DNA of 9,772 nt from CAZLGO01 sp964559295 (GCA_964559295.1 CAZLGO010000066.1:1-9772), one strand, 5' to 3'. Positions 1 to 6,222 are shown, counted from the stretch's first letter. Numbers and translations: made by a program. Notes: a model not told the origin generated them from the letters alone.

Positions 1-26
1 GGGCATGTAAAATCCAGACATCCACC

Positions 27-53
27 TTTCTTTTTTTTATTTTTTGGTTTTTA
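27..53 (+). terminator. T-rich tract, possible terminator of an upstream gene
   Basis: A pyrimidine run dominated by T (an 8-T run, then a 6-T run, then a 5-T run) lies near the left edge. Archaeal RNA polymerase often terminates at oligo-T without a hairpin, so this could end a plus-strand gene lying outside the window. No gene is seen between here and base 157, so the assignment rests on composition only. Confidence 0.3.
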
Positions 54-110
54 AATCAATTAAGCTAAAAAACTGTTTACAAAGGGTCAAAACGTGGATT
101 AAAAGCACTT

Positions 111-125
111 CGAAATACTTAAAAA
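111..125 (+). promoter_or_regulatory. BRE/TATA-like promoter of the AhpD-fold gene
   Basis: CGAAA followed by TACTTAAAAA resembles an archaeal BRE plus box A. Its centre near 119 predicts transcription start near 144-146. That is just ahead of the Shine-Dalgarno GGTGAT at 149-154 and the ATG at 158, giving a leader of roughly a dozen bases. This is a pattern match and no start site has been mapped. Confidence 0.45.
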
Positions 126-157
126 GCATGATTTAGATATATGATAATGGTGATTTT

Positions 158-520
158 ATGAAACATGAAGCTATAAAAAAAGCCAGAAAGAGAATGGGAT
201 TTGCTCCTGATGTATTGGAATTATATGAAGAAGTAAATCCTGAGCTTTTAGATGTGATAGAGAAATTTGATGAGATAGTACTAAAGGATGGTGCATTGCC
301 AACTAAGATCAAAAGACTGATATCCTTTGCTATAGTAGTTTCACAACAAGCTGGTGAATATTGTATCGAACAGCAATTAAAATCTGCAATCAATGCAGGC
401 GCATCAAAAGAGGAGATACTTGAGACCCTAAGTGTAGTCTTGATGACTTCAGGAGCACCAGCAGTAGCCTCAAGCAGAGATGTTCTTTCAGGCATCAAAG
501 ACTGGGTCGAGAGGTTATAG
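158..520 (+). CDS. Carboxymuconolactone decarboxylase / AhpD-fold family protein, atypical active site
   Basis: A 120-residue all-helical protein matching the CMD/AhpD-like fold: a helical N-terminus, a central helix with the usual redox site, then a GAS-KEEILE-type stretch (81-90) and a GAPA motif (94-97 region) typical of the family. AhpD enzymes use an ExxCxxCxxxH motif for thiol reduction. Here the equivalent positions read Q63, G66, C69 and Q73, so only one cysteine survives and CxxC disulfide chemistry is not possible. The start at 158 is supported by GGTGAT at 149-154. The gene is monocistronic on the plus strand and its TAG overlaps the stop of the convergent hycI by six bases (TTATAG). 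Members of this family near methanogen metabolic genes are mostly uncharacterised. The fold assignment is firm; function is unknown, and peroxidase or decarboxylase activity is unlikely. Confidence 0.85.
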   Translation: MKHEAIKKARKRMGFAPDVLELYEEVNPELLDVIEKFDEIVLKDGALPTKIKRLISFAIVVSQQAGEYCIEQQLKSAINAGASKEEILETLSVVLMTSGAPAVASSRDVLSGIKDWVERL

Positions 521-988
521 TCTTGTCCTAATTAGGCGATCAAATACGCTGACAACGTTCTCAATACTCTCTTCAACTTCTTTTGAGGTAGTTTGAGTAA
601 TATCTAAATTTTTAGGCTGAATCCCTATTAGAATTATCTTAGCACCTGTCGTTGACTCCAGATATTTTATCAAAAAGGATAGGGGCATGGCATGTGTTGA
701 TATGTTGTAGCTTGTGATTTCTTCCTTTTTGACAATTCGAACAAATCCAGGTTTCTTTTTCATGTCCACAGCATCAAAAAGGATTATGTGGGTGGGATTT
801 TCCCTTCTTATCAAACTTGTGTAATTTTCAGGGACAGTACCCCCATCAAGAACCACTACATCATCTTGTCCATCAAAAAATTTAGAGAGTCTCTGTGCTA
901 TAACAGATCCAAGGGAATCGTCGCCTCGTATTTCGTTGCCGATCCCTAAAATCACAAGTTTTTTATAATTCTCAAGAAATTTCTTCAA
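515..988 (-). CDS. hycI: HycI-type hydrogenase maturation endopeptidase (peptidase M52)
   Basis: A 157-residue nickel-dependent endopeptidase that would cleave the C-terminal extension of a [NiFe]-hydrogenase large subunit after nickel insertion, in the cytoplasm. Visible family landmarks are GIGNEIRGDDSLG (15-27), FDAVDM (71-76) and STHAMPL (97-103). D24, D72 and H99 sit where HycI/HybD place their nickel ligands (family knowledge). The GIQP segment (122-125) and the THxMPL form point to the HycI (group 4 / Ech-like and methanogen) type rather than HyaD/HybD. The start is TTG at 988, inside the end of the upstream methyltransferase gene (17-bp overlap). No ATG exists before the conserved core and the only other nearby candidate is a GTG at codon 12, so translational coupling is likely. 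It is the last gene of the nikR operon. No hydrogenase structural gene is in the window, so its client is unknown. Confidence 0.92.
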   Translation of the reverse strand: MKKFLENYKKLVILGIGNEIRGDDSLGSVIAQRLSKFFDGQDDVVVLDGGTVPENYTSLIRRENPTHIILFDAVDMKKKPGFVRIVKKEEITSYNISTHAMPLSFLIKYLESTTGAKIILIGIQPKNLDITQTTSKEVEESIENVVSVFDRLIRTRL

Positions 989-1748
989 TCTCAGCTCTAA
1001 TACTATCTAATCCACCACCCATTTTATAACTTAGGTTCAGCTTTATGCGATCTTTTCTTTTTACCTTAATTTTATTGGTTGGAATAAACAATGGGGGATT
1101 AAGCATTGGAGTTGGACCACAGATCATATTTGGGGTAAGCAGTGTAAAGCTTGTAAGCTTAATCCCTGACATGATTCCTTTTTTATCTGCCCTAAATTCC
1201 AATTTTACATCCACATCTTCTTTTATCTTTTCTCTAAGATCAACTTCATTGTAGATCACCAGATTGCCCAATATCTCATGATGAGGATAAGCGCTCTCTT
1301 CATAGCATATGTGTTCTGCAGCCATAAATACAGGTTCAGCGCCGGTCAAGATCTTTCTTGGGACGATATCGCCATCTTTTTTTAGATACTTTAAGATGGA
1401 ATTTACAATTGGAACCTGTTCTTCATCAATTAAGGCGGTATCCAACATCTCACAGATAACCAAATCTGCCTTTTTTGGAAATAGAACTTCTCTTGCATCT
1501 TTGTTTATTACCAAAACATTATCAAATGATCTAAGATTCTGCTTTGCGCATTCTGCCGCAAGGGGATCTATTTCAACAGCATAAACAAAATCAGCAAATG
1601 GAGCTGCAAAAATCGAAAGTATCCCAGTTCCAGCTCCTATGTCATATACAATACCTTTTGCTTTTTTTCTTACAGCATCATAGAATCCAGCTAATCTTTC
1701 TGTGTCTTTTAAAAGGTCATGATGATAAGCTGTAGCATGAATCTCCAT
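972..1748 (-). CDS. PRMT-like SAM-dependent methyltransferase
   Basis: A 258-residue class I methyltransferase. Motif I is VYDIGAGTGILSIFAA (34-49), the acidic end of strand 2 is VEIDP (58-62), and a D84 loop follows. The loop CEMLDTALIDEEQVP (99-113) matches the 'double-E' loop of protein arginine methyltransferases: E100 and E109 are nine residues apart, as E144/E153 are in PRMT1. The N-terminus (AxxYHxxLLKDTERLxxF, 5-22) also resembles the PRMT YFxxYxxxxxHxxMLxDxxR helix. The C-terminal half (about 125-258) is beta-rich and shorter than the eukaryotic PRMT barrel, and no THW loop is visible. The ATG lies 2 bp after the nikR stop and the 3' end overlaps hycI by 17 bp, so it is co-transcribed and probably coupled. 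Substrate is unknown: protein arginine, another residue, or RNA. Similar archaeal proteins have often been labelled 'predicted RNA methylase'. Confidence 0.85.
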   Translation of the reverse strand: MEIHATAYHHDLLKDTERLAGFYDAVRKKAKGIVYDIGAGTGILSIFAAPFADFVYAVEIDPLAAECAKQNLRSFDNVLVINKDAREVLFPKKADLVICEMLDTALIDEEQVPIVNSILKYLKKDGDIVPRKILTGAEPVFMAAEHICYEESAYPHHEILGNLVIYNEVDLREKIKEDVDVKLEFRADKKGIMSGIKLTSFTLLTPNMICGPTPMLNPPLFIPTNKIKVKRKDRIKLNLSYKMGGGLDSIRAEIEEIS

Positions 1749-1750
1749 TT

Positions 1751-2164
1751 CTAATCAACTACTTTTCCACCAGCCGTACTTGTAAGTCTTACATGTTCAA
1801 CACCCTTAAGGCTCATTATCTTTTCTGTTAGATCACGGATATGTTTGATATCTCCTTTAACAACGATAACTTCAAGGCAATAGTCGTGGGTCATGTGAAC
1901 ATGCATGGTTGCGTTTATAAGATCTCTGTACTCATGTTGTATTTCTGTGAGATCTTCGGTAACACCTGTGTAGTGGTGATCATAGACAACAGCAATGGTT
2001 CCGATTCTCTCACCTTCCATCTTCTTCATCCATTGATATCTAACTATATAATCTTTCAAGGCATCTCTTATTCCTTTTGATCTTGATTGGTATCCTCTAT
2101 CTTTTAGAACTGCATCAAATTCATCTAAAAGCTTTTCTGGTAATGACATACTTATCCTTATCAT
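1751..2164 (-). CDS. nikR: Nickel-responsive transcriptional regulator NikR
   Basis: A cytoplasmic ribbon-helix-helix repressor with a nickel-binding ACT-like C-terminal domain. From the ATG at 2164 the protein is 137 residues and begins MIRISMSLP, the typical NikR beta-strand. DNA-binding helices cover about 8-44. The nickel site is complete: H77 (IQHEYRDL), H88 and H90 (MHVHMTHDYC) and C96 match E. coli NikR H76, H87, H89 and C95. An in-frame ATG at 2176 would add four residues, but GGTGGT (2169-2174) lies just upstream of 2164 and would itself be coding if 2176 were used, so 2164 is preferred. It is the first gene of the nikR-methyltransferase-hycI operon. NikR normally represses nickel uptake genes. 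None is in the window, so its targets may include its own operon or lie elsewhere. Confidence 0.95.
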   Translation of the reverse strand: MIRISMSLPEKLLDEFDAVLKDRGYQSRSKGIRDALKDYIVRYQWMKKMEGERIGTIAVVYDHHYTGVTEDLTEIQHEYRDLINATMHVHMTHDYCLEVIVVKGDIKHIRDLTEKIMSLKGVEHVRLTSTAGGKVVD

Positions 2165-2194
2165 GATAACCACCATATTGAATTATGAGTATTA

Positions 2195-2206
2195 ATAAAT
2201 ATAAAT
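2195..2206 (-). promoter_or_regulatory. TATA-like element of nikR in the divergent nikR/CBS spacer
   Basis: On the minus strand this reads AATTTATATTTA, a good box A match. Its centre lies about 25 bp from 2176, just upstream of the nikR Shine-Dalgarno GGTGGT. The spacer between the nikR ATG (2164) and the CBS gene ATG (2219) is only 54 bp and is almost all A/T. A plus-strand promoter must fall around 2175-2190, where only the weak CATATTGAATTATG is seen. AATTATG occurs twice (2181-2187 and 2204-2210), 23 bp apart. No classical NikR operator (GTATGA-N16-TCATAC) is recognisable. Confidence 0.45.
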
Positions 2207-2218
2207 TATGGTGATAAG

Positions 2219-2613
2219 ATGAAGGTTGAGGAAGCCATGAATCAGGGTGTCATAACGATTGGTCCTTACACAAAGCCACTTGAAGCATTTGAGAAGATGT
2301 ACAAACACGGCATAAGAAGACTTTTTGTAATGGATGATGAGGGAAATCCAGTGGGCGTTGTATCCTATTCTGATCTTGTAGGGGTTCTTGGAAGTATTAA
2401 ACCAGGTCCGCGGGAAGGAAGCGATATAGAAATCGCCGATATAATGACAGAGGATTTATTGACCATATCTGCCGATGATGGGATAGAGGATGCTGCAAAT
2501 TTGATGGTAAGGGCCGATGTTTCAGGGCTTTTGGTCATGAAAGACAAAGAACCTGTTGGAGTAATCACAAAAACAGATATCTGCAGGTTGGTTGCAGCTG
2601 AGTTGTTGGTACC

Positions 2614-2620
<7 letters not shown>
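2219..2620 (+). CDS. Two-CBS-domain protein
   Basis: A 133-residue soluble protein made only of a Bateman module. CBS1 is about residues 3-57 (VEEAMNQGVITI ... GNPVGVVSYSDLVGVL) and CBS2 about 72-128 (IADIMTEDLLTI ... KEPVGVITKTDICRLV). Both carry the G-[VI]-[VI]-[ST]-x-[ST]-D signature (GVVSYSD 46-52; GVITKTD 114-120), whose Asp usually contacts the ribose of adenine nucleotides. There is no DNA-binding, transporter or enzyme domain, so it probably acts as a stand-alone AMP/ATP/SAM sensor on a partner protein that is not identifiable here. GGTGAT at 2210-2215, four bases before ATG, fixes the start. It is transcribed divergently from nikR across a 54-bp spacer and ends 6 bp from the 3' end of the convergent tRNA gene. 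Annotation of the domains is secure; the biological role is unknown. Confidence 0.93.
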
Positions 2621-2700
<80 letters not shown>

Positions 2701-2712
2701 ATAGTCATGATC

Positions 2713-2726
2713 TTGATGATCATCAA
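2713..2726. repeat. 14-bp perfect palindrome upstream of tRNA-Gly
   Basis: TTGATGATCATCAA is a perfect palindrome lying between the tRNA 5' end (2700) and its box A. The 10-mer TGATGATCAT recurs at 6012-6021 in the cbiP-ino1 spacer. It may be a protein-binding site near the tRNA start, or chance in AT-rich DNA. Confidence 0.4.
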
Positions 2727-2737
2727 TATATATTTTT
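2725..2737 (-). promoter_or_regulatory. Box A (TATA) of tRNA-Gly
   Basis: The minus strand reads CCAAAAATATATATTG, a purine-rich BRE-like lead followed by an alternating TATA element. It is centred about 31 bp upstream of the first tRNA base, the expected spacing for an archaeal tRNA with a few bases of 5' leader. Confidence 0.65.
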
Positions 2738-2860
2738 GGTTTTCCATGAAACCTTGGATCCGATCATAACTTTATCGAGATAGTAGCTTTATTTTTGTTA
2801 TTTTATATAATCTCATTCTTTTGAAGCCGGTTAGAGCAAGATCTTATCTGTAAAACAAAA

Positions 2861-2871
2861 AATTTATATAA
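2861..2871 (+). promoter_or_regulatory. TATA box of the DASS permease gene
   Basis: An A-rich lead followed by TTTATATAA (2863-2871) is a near-consensus archaeal box A. It predicts a start near 2892-2894 and a leader of about 50-70 nt. A second TATA-like string, TTTTATATAA, lies at 2802-2811. The rest of the 262-bp spacer 2701-2962 holds the tRNA promoter, a T-rich stretch (about 2788-2805) and the ribosome-binding region described separately; I see no gene in it. Confidence 0.55.
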
Positions 2872-2923
2872 CGGATCTATACAACGTCCAAGCTGACAAA
2901 TCCAACAAATAAACGATAAAAAA

Positions 2924-2945
2924 GGTGGAATAAAAACGGATGTAA
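2924..2945 (+). promoter_or_regulatory. Shine-Dalgarno followed by an ATG-TAA start-stop pair
   Basis: GGTGGA at 2924-2929 is a strong ribosome-binding sequence. The only ATG at usable distance is 2940-2942, and it is followed directly by TAA (2943-2945). The permease reading frame is one base off this ATG. In that frame the region upstream of 2963 is open back to 2897 but contains no ATG, GTG or TTG. Either initiation is at a non-canonical codon, or a start-stop pair precedes the TTG at 2963, or the sequence has a one-base error before the TAA. Confidence 0.5.
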
Positions 2946-2962
2946 AAAAAATTGGACTCCCT

Positions 2963-4306
2963 TTGGCCATAATCTTGTCTATAATTGTCATGATTATACC
3001 CCTTAAAGGGTTAAGTTACTCAGGACACGCAGCCATTGCACTTTTAGTTTTCGCTGTGATCATGTGGGGAACAGAAACAGTTCCACTGGCTGTCACATCC
3101 ATGATAATTCTATTTGCACAGCCAATAATTGGTGTAGCCAGTTTTGATAAAGCTGTAATTGGTTTTGCAAATCCAATTATATTTTTGATGATAGGTGGAT
3201 TCGCAATAGCAGAAGCTGTCCGTAAAAGTGGACTTGCCCGACATGTAACTTATTTTATACTTTCAAAGGTGGGTACAAGTCCCAGAATGAGTTTATTCGC
3301 TGCTATCTTCTCAACAGGACTCATGTCAGCGTGGATTGAGAATGTGGTAGCGTTTGCAATGTTCCTTCCAATCGTAAAGGAGATCATAGCATTGATGGGC
3401 ATAAAAAATGCTAAATTTGGAAAAAGTAACTTCGCCAAGACCATGGTTTTAGGCGCTTCTTATGGTTCACTTGCAGGTGGATTTGGAACAGAGATAGGAA
3501 CCGCCCCAAACCTGATGGCAGCAGCATACACCCATATCCCATTTGCAGAGTGGATGATCTTTGGTTTTCCGCTTGCAATTATACTTATGCTTGTAATTTG
3601 GAAAGTTTTGGAGCTTATATTCCCACCCGAAGTCGATGGAATCGTTGGTGGAAAACAAACCATAAAATCAAAACTTGACAAATTTGGACCCATGACAAAG
3701 ACAGAGAAAATTACAGGATTAATATTATTGTTTACCATATTTTTATGGGTTACCACAGGATTTACTGGACTTGACAGTTATTCTGTAGCTCTTATCGGCG
3801 CGACGCTGTTTTTTGTGGCAGGCATCATTGATTGGAAGGATGCCCAAAAAAATGTTGATTGGGGTATCGTAGTATTTTTTGGAGGGGCACTTTCTTTGGG
3901 AGCAGCTTTACTTCAAACAGGCGCTGCAAAGTGGATAATTGGTGATATCGTTGCCCTTTGTGGAAATAATGTATCTACATTAGCTACGACACTGATTCTT
4001 ATGATCATTGCTGTGACGCTTACACAGATCATGTCAAACATAGCTTTATCAGCAATTCTTGTGCCATTATCAGTAACTCTTGAGGGTGCCACAGGTATTC
4101 CAACCGGAAGCTTCGCTGTTCCTGTAGCGATAGCATGTTCCCTATCCTTCATGTTTCCGATGGCAGATCCAACGGTTGCAATGGCACACGGAACAGGTTA
4201 TGTGTCTATAAAAGAAATACTCAAAGCAGGCGTTCCACTAGTCGTAATAGGAATCATAGTGACTATAATTGTACTTATTACAATTGCAAAGCCTGTTTTG
4301 GGGTAA
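2963..4306 (+). CDS. DASS/SLC13-like (ion transporter superfamily) anion permease
   Basis: An inner-membrane secondary transporter of at least 447 residues with about eleven to twelve hydrophobic segments in two structural repeats. Family landmarks are GTETVPLAVTSM (36-47), the repeat-1 hairpin loop SAWIENVV (122-129), GTEIGTAPNL (175-184), the repeat-2 loop MSNIALSAILVP (357-368) and MADPTVAMAHGTGY (400-413). In characterised DASS carriers such as VcINDY both loops carry Ser-Asn-Thr motifs that bind Na+ and carboxylate. Here they read E126-N127-V128 and S358-N359-I360, so both asparagines stay but both threonines are gone. The substrate is therefore uncertain (dicarboxylate, sulfate or another anion). 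TTG at 2963 is the first recognised start in frame, but the KKIGLP-like stretch encoded just upstream (about 2945-2962) resembles normal DASS N-terminal sequence, so translation may begin earlier. It is convergent with cbiP across a 22-bp gap. Confidence 0.85.
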   Translation: MAIILSIIVMIIPLKGLSYSGHAAIALLVFAVIMWGTETVPLAVTSMIILFAQPIIGVASFDKAVIGFANPIIFLMIGGFAIAEAVRKSGLARHVTYFILSKVGTSPRMSLFAAIFSTGLMSAWIENVVAFAMFLPIVKEIIALMGIKNAKFGKSNFAKTMVLGASYGSLAGGFGTEIGTAPNLMAAAYTHIPFAEWMIFGFPLAIILMLVIWKVLELIFPPEVDGIVGGKQTIKSKLDKFGPMTKTEKITGLILLFTIFLWVTTGFTGLDSYSVALIGATLFFVAGIIDWKDAQKNVDWGIVVFFGGALSLGAALLQTGAAKWIIGDIVALCGNNVSTLATTLILMIIAVTLTQIMSNIALSAILVPLSVTLEGATGIPTGSFAVPVAIACSLSFMFPMADPTVAMAHGTGYVSIKEILKAGVPLVVIGIIVTIIVLITIAKPVLG

Positions 4307-4328
4307 GCTGTATAATTAAAGAAAATTT

Positions 4329-5882
4329 TCATGCTTTATTTAATCCTGAATCGCCCAGACTGATAATTTCTTCTATCGCAGTCATATCAATATTATTCTC
4401 AACGACCTTTGCTAACCTATCAAGTGAGAATCTTTTTGAATCTCTAAAATCATCTTTTAAAAAGCCTAATGCATCAATGCCGTTTATAGTCCTTATATAA
4501 TCTGTAAAAAATCTCCTAAATTTGAAATTATGAAATATGCCATGCAAATAGGTCCCTGCAACCCATCCACTTACCGCACCATCGTATCCTGAATGAGGGT
4601 GATTTCCACACCCTTCAATGACCCTAAACATTGGTTTAGAATCTCCGAGGGTAGTTGTGCCTTCATGTAATTCGTAACCAGTTACAAAATCCCCTTTTAT
4701 ATCTCTGAATATTCCATTCCCAAGTACCTTTGCCCTGCTTTGCGTTATTATCTTTTTGATCCTATCAAACTTGGTCTTAATGTCCAAAAGTCCAATGCCC
4801 TCAACACTGCCATGTTTAGATTCTTTAAGTGATTCATCCGTGATTTTGTCACCAAGCATCTGATATCCACCACATATTCCGAAAATAGGTATTTCTTGGG
4901 ACAGAGAAGTGATTTCATCAACAAATCCTGCCTTTTCCATGGTTAAAAGATCGCTTATGGTATTTCTTGTTCCAGGGATGATCAGGGCATCTACATTGCC
5001 TATTTCATCCCCCATCTCAATCAACCTTATACCAACATCTGGTTCATGTTCAAGGGGATCTATATCAGTGAAGTTAGCGATTCTGGGAAGACGCATCACT
5101 CCAATGGTTATTTTGCCCTTATTTTTGTATTTTCGCTCTGATAATGATGCAGAGTCTTCTTCTGGAAGCTTTAAACTTTCGTCATATGGTATAACTCCAA
5201 GAACAGGTACACCTATCATATCTTCAAGTTTGCGAATTCCTGGAACCAGTATATCCAAATTTCCCCTGAACTTGTTGATTATGATTCCTTTTATTCTTTT
5301 TTTGTCTGCGTCATCCAAAAGTGCAAAGGTTCCAACAACAGATGCAAAAACACCTCCTCTGTCTATATCAGCAACCAGTACAACATCTGCATCTGCAATT
5401 TCTGCTATTTTCATGTTCGCAAGATCTCTGTCCTGCATATTTATCTCAGCTGGAGATCCTGCCCCTTCTATTATTATTATCTCATATCTCCTCTTTAGTA
5501 CCTCTAAAGATGTTTTTATAGCTTTTAAGGCATCTTCTCTGAAGAAATTTTGATAATCATAGAAGTTCATATCATCAACTGGTTTTCCATGAACAATAAC
5601 TTGTGATATAAAGTCCTCCTTTGGTTTTAAAAGGATGGGGTTCATGTGATACGATGGTTCAACTCCAGCAGCCTCAGCCTGCAGAACTTGAGCCATTGCA
5701 ATTTCTGCGTTCTCGGTTGTAGTGTAAGAATTAAGTGACATGTTCTGAGATTTGAAAGGTGCAACTTTGTATCCTCTTTTTGCAAATATTCTACAGAATG
5801 CAGCAACAAGGACACTTTTTCCAGCGTTTGATGAAGTCCCCTGTACCATAATGCATTTCGTTTTGTTGTTTAGGTGCGACAT
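4329..5882 (-). CDS. cbiP: Cobyric acid synthase (adenosylcobyric acid synthase, glutamine-hydrolysing)
   Basis: A cytoplasmic amidotransferase that amidates positions b, d, e and g of adenosylcobyrinic acid a,c-diamide using ATP and glutamine, a late step of cobalamin/corrinoid synthesis. The N-terminal dethiobiotin-synthetase-like ATPase domain has P-loop GTSSNAGKS (15-23), SQNMSLNSY (45-53) and the IIEGAGSPAEIN region (137-148). The C-terminal class I glutamine amidotransferase domain has catalytic nucleophile C337 in IFGICGGYQMLG and H447 in TYLHGIF. At 517 residues it is slightly long, mainly through an 11-residue N-terminal extension before M12. The start at 5882 has a modest GGT(AG) site in GTGGTAGA. 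If M12 is the real start the protein has 506 residues. It stands alone on the minus strand with no other corrinoid genes in the window. No cobalamin riboswitch is evident upstream. Confidence 0.95.
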   Translation of the reverse strand: MSHLNNKTKCIMVQGTSSNAGKSVLVAAFCRIFAKRGYKVAPFKSQNMSLNSYTTTENAEIAMAQVLQAEAAGVEPSYHMNPILLKPKEDFISQVIVHGKPVDDMNFYDYQNFFREDALKAIKTSLEVLKRRYEIIIIEGAGSPAEINMQDRDLANMKIAEIADADVVLVADIDRGGVFASVVGTFALLDDADKKRIKGIIINKFRGNLDILVPGIRKLEDMIGVPVLGVIPYDESLKLPEEDSASLSERKYKNKGKITIGVMRLPRIANFTDIDPLEHEPDVGIRLIEMGDEIGNVDALIIPGTRNTISDLLTMEKAGFVDEITSLSQEIPIFGICGGYQMLGDKITDESLKESKHGSVEGIGLLDIKTKFDRIKKIITQSRAKVLGNGIFRDIKGDFVTGYELHEGTTTLGDSKPMFRVIEGCGNHPHSGYDGAVSGWVAGTYLHGIFHNFKFRRFFTDYIRTINGIDALGFLKDDFRDSKRFSLDRLAKVVENNIDMTAIEEIISLGDSGLNKA

Positions 5883-6085
5883 TCTACCACTTGTACTTTT
5901 TAATTCTTGGTCTTTGATCTGGTGAGATCTTTTGAGAGCTATATTCCTATAGACACATCTTATATGTAAATTGCATGGATTTAATAAAGACCATGTGAAT
6001 CCATTGGGATCTGATGATCATTGATAGATGATTGGTATCTTATAAGCTAAAAATAAGCGTTTACAATGCCATTGCTTTTTATGAT

Positions 6086-6098
6086 CAATATATAAAAA
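6086..6098 (+). promoter_or_regulatory. Candidate TATA box upstream of ino1
   Basis: CAATATATAAAAA is a good archaeal box A and predicts a start near 6118, which would give a leader of about 170 nt. An alternative, nearer element is TTTAAGTA (6202-6209), with a start near 6230 and a leader of about 60 nt. Which is used cannot be decided from sequence. Confidence 0.45.
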
Positions 6099-6109
6099 CT
6101 GGCACAAAA

Positions 6110-6125
6110 GTGGCTGCAATGCCAC
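6110..6125. repeat. GTGGC/GCCAC palindrome over the predicted ino1 start, with CAATGCCA direct repeat
   Basis: GTGGC (6110-6114) and GCCAC (6121-6125) form a 5-bp inverted repeat with a 6-bp centre. It lies across the start predicted from the TATA box at 6086-6098. The 8-mer CAATGCCA inside it (6117-6124) also occurs at 6064-6071, 53 bp away on the other side of the TATA box. The arrangement looks like a paired operator but is unproven. Confidence 0.35.
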
Positions 6126-6131
6126 AATATT

Positions 6132-6158
6132 TCAACCTTTTAAAAAATACTGATCAAA
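6132..6158 (+). repeat. Degenerate half-copy of the ABC-operon repeat
   Basis: TCAACCTTTTAAAAAA followed by a 4-bp variable part and GATCAAA matches 24 of 27 positions of 9083-9109, the left half of the repeat that brackets the ABC permease gene. The second hairpin of that element is absent here, and the first hairpin is no longer symmetrical. Confidence 0.5.
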
Positions 6159-6222
6159 TAGGTCAATGATTACCTCGTGGATTGTAATGGGATGCATTAA
6201 CTTTAAGTAAAGGGTACTTCTA

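Noticed and set aside
2174..2176. ATG at 2176 as the nikR start
   Set aside because: It would place the GGTGGT ribosome-binding site inside the coding region and add four residues not typical of NikR. The ATG at 2164 begins the standard MIRISMSLP.
2171..2213. CACCATA...TATGGTG inverted repeat in the nikR/CBS spacer as a NikR operator
   Set aside because: Both arms are simply the two divergent Shine-Dalgarno sequences (GGTGGT for nikR, GGTGAT for the CBS gene). The symmetry is explained by translation signals, and the arm sequence does not match known NikR sites.
2943..2953. Homopolymer slippage in the A-run as the explanation for the displaced DASS start
   Set aside because: The TAA directly follows the ATG and precedes the bulk of the A-run, so adding or removing an A cannot join the ATG to the permease frame.
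2803..2991. 62-codon minus-strand open frame in the tRNA-DASS spacer
   Set aside because: It runs over the TATA box and ribosome-binding region of the permease and into its coding start, and the product has no recognisable features. I found no support for a gene.
4909..5553. Long plus-strand open frame of 214 codons
   Set aside because: It lies wholly antisense inside cbiP. Its translation is low-complexity Ser/Ile-rich with no family resemblance, and the cbiP motifs on the other strand are unambiguous.
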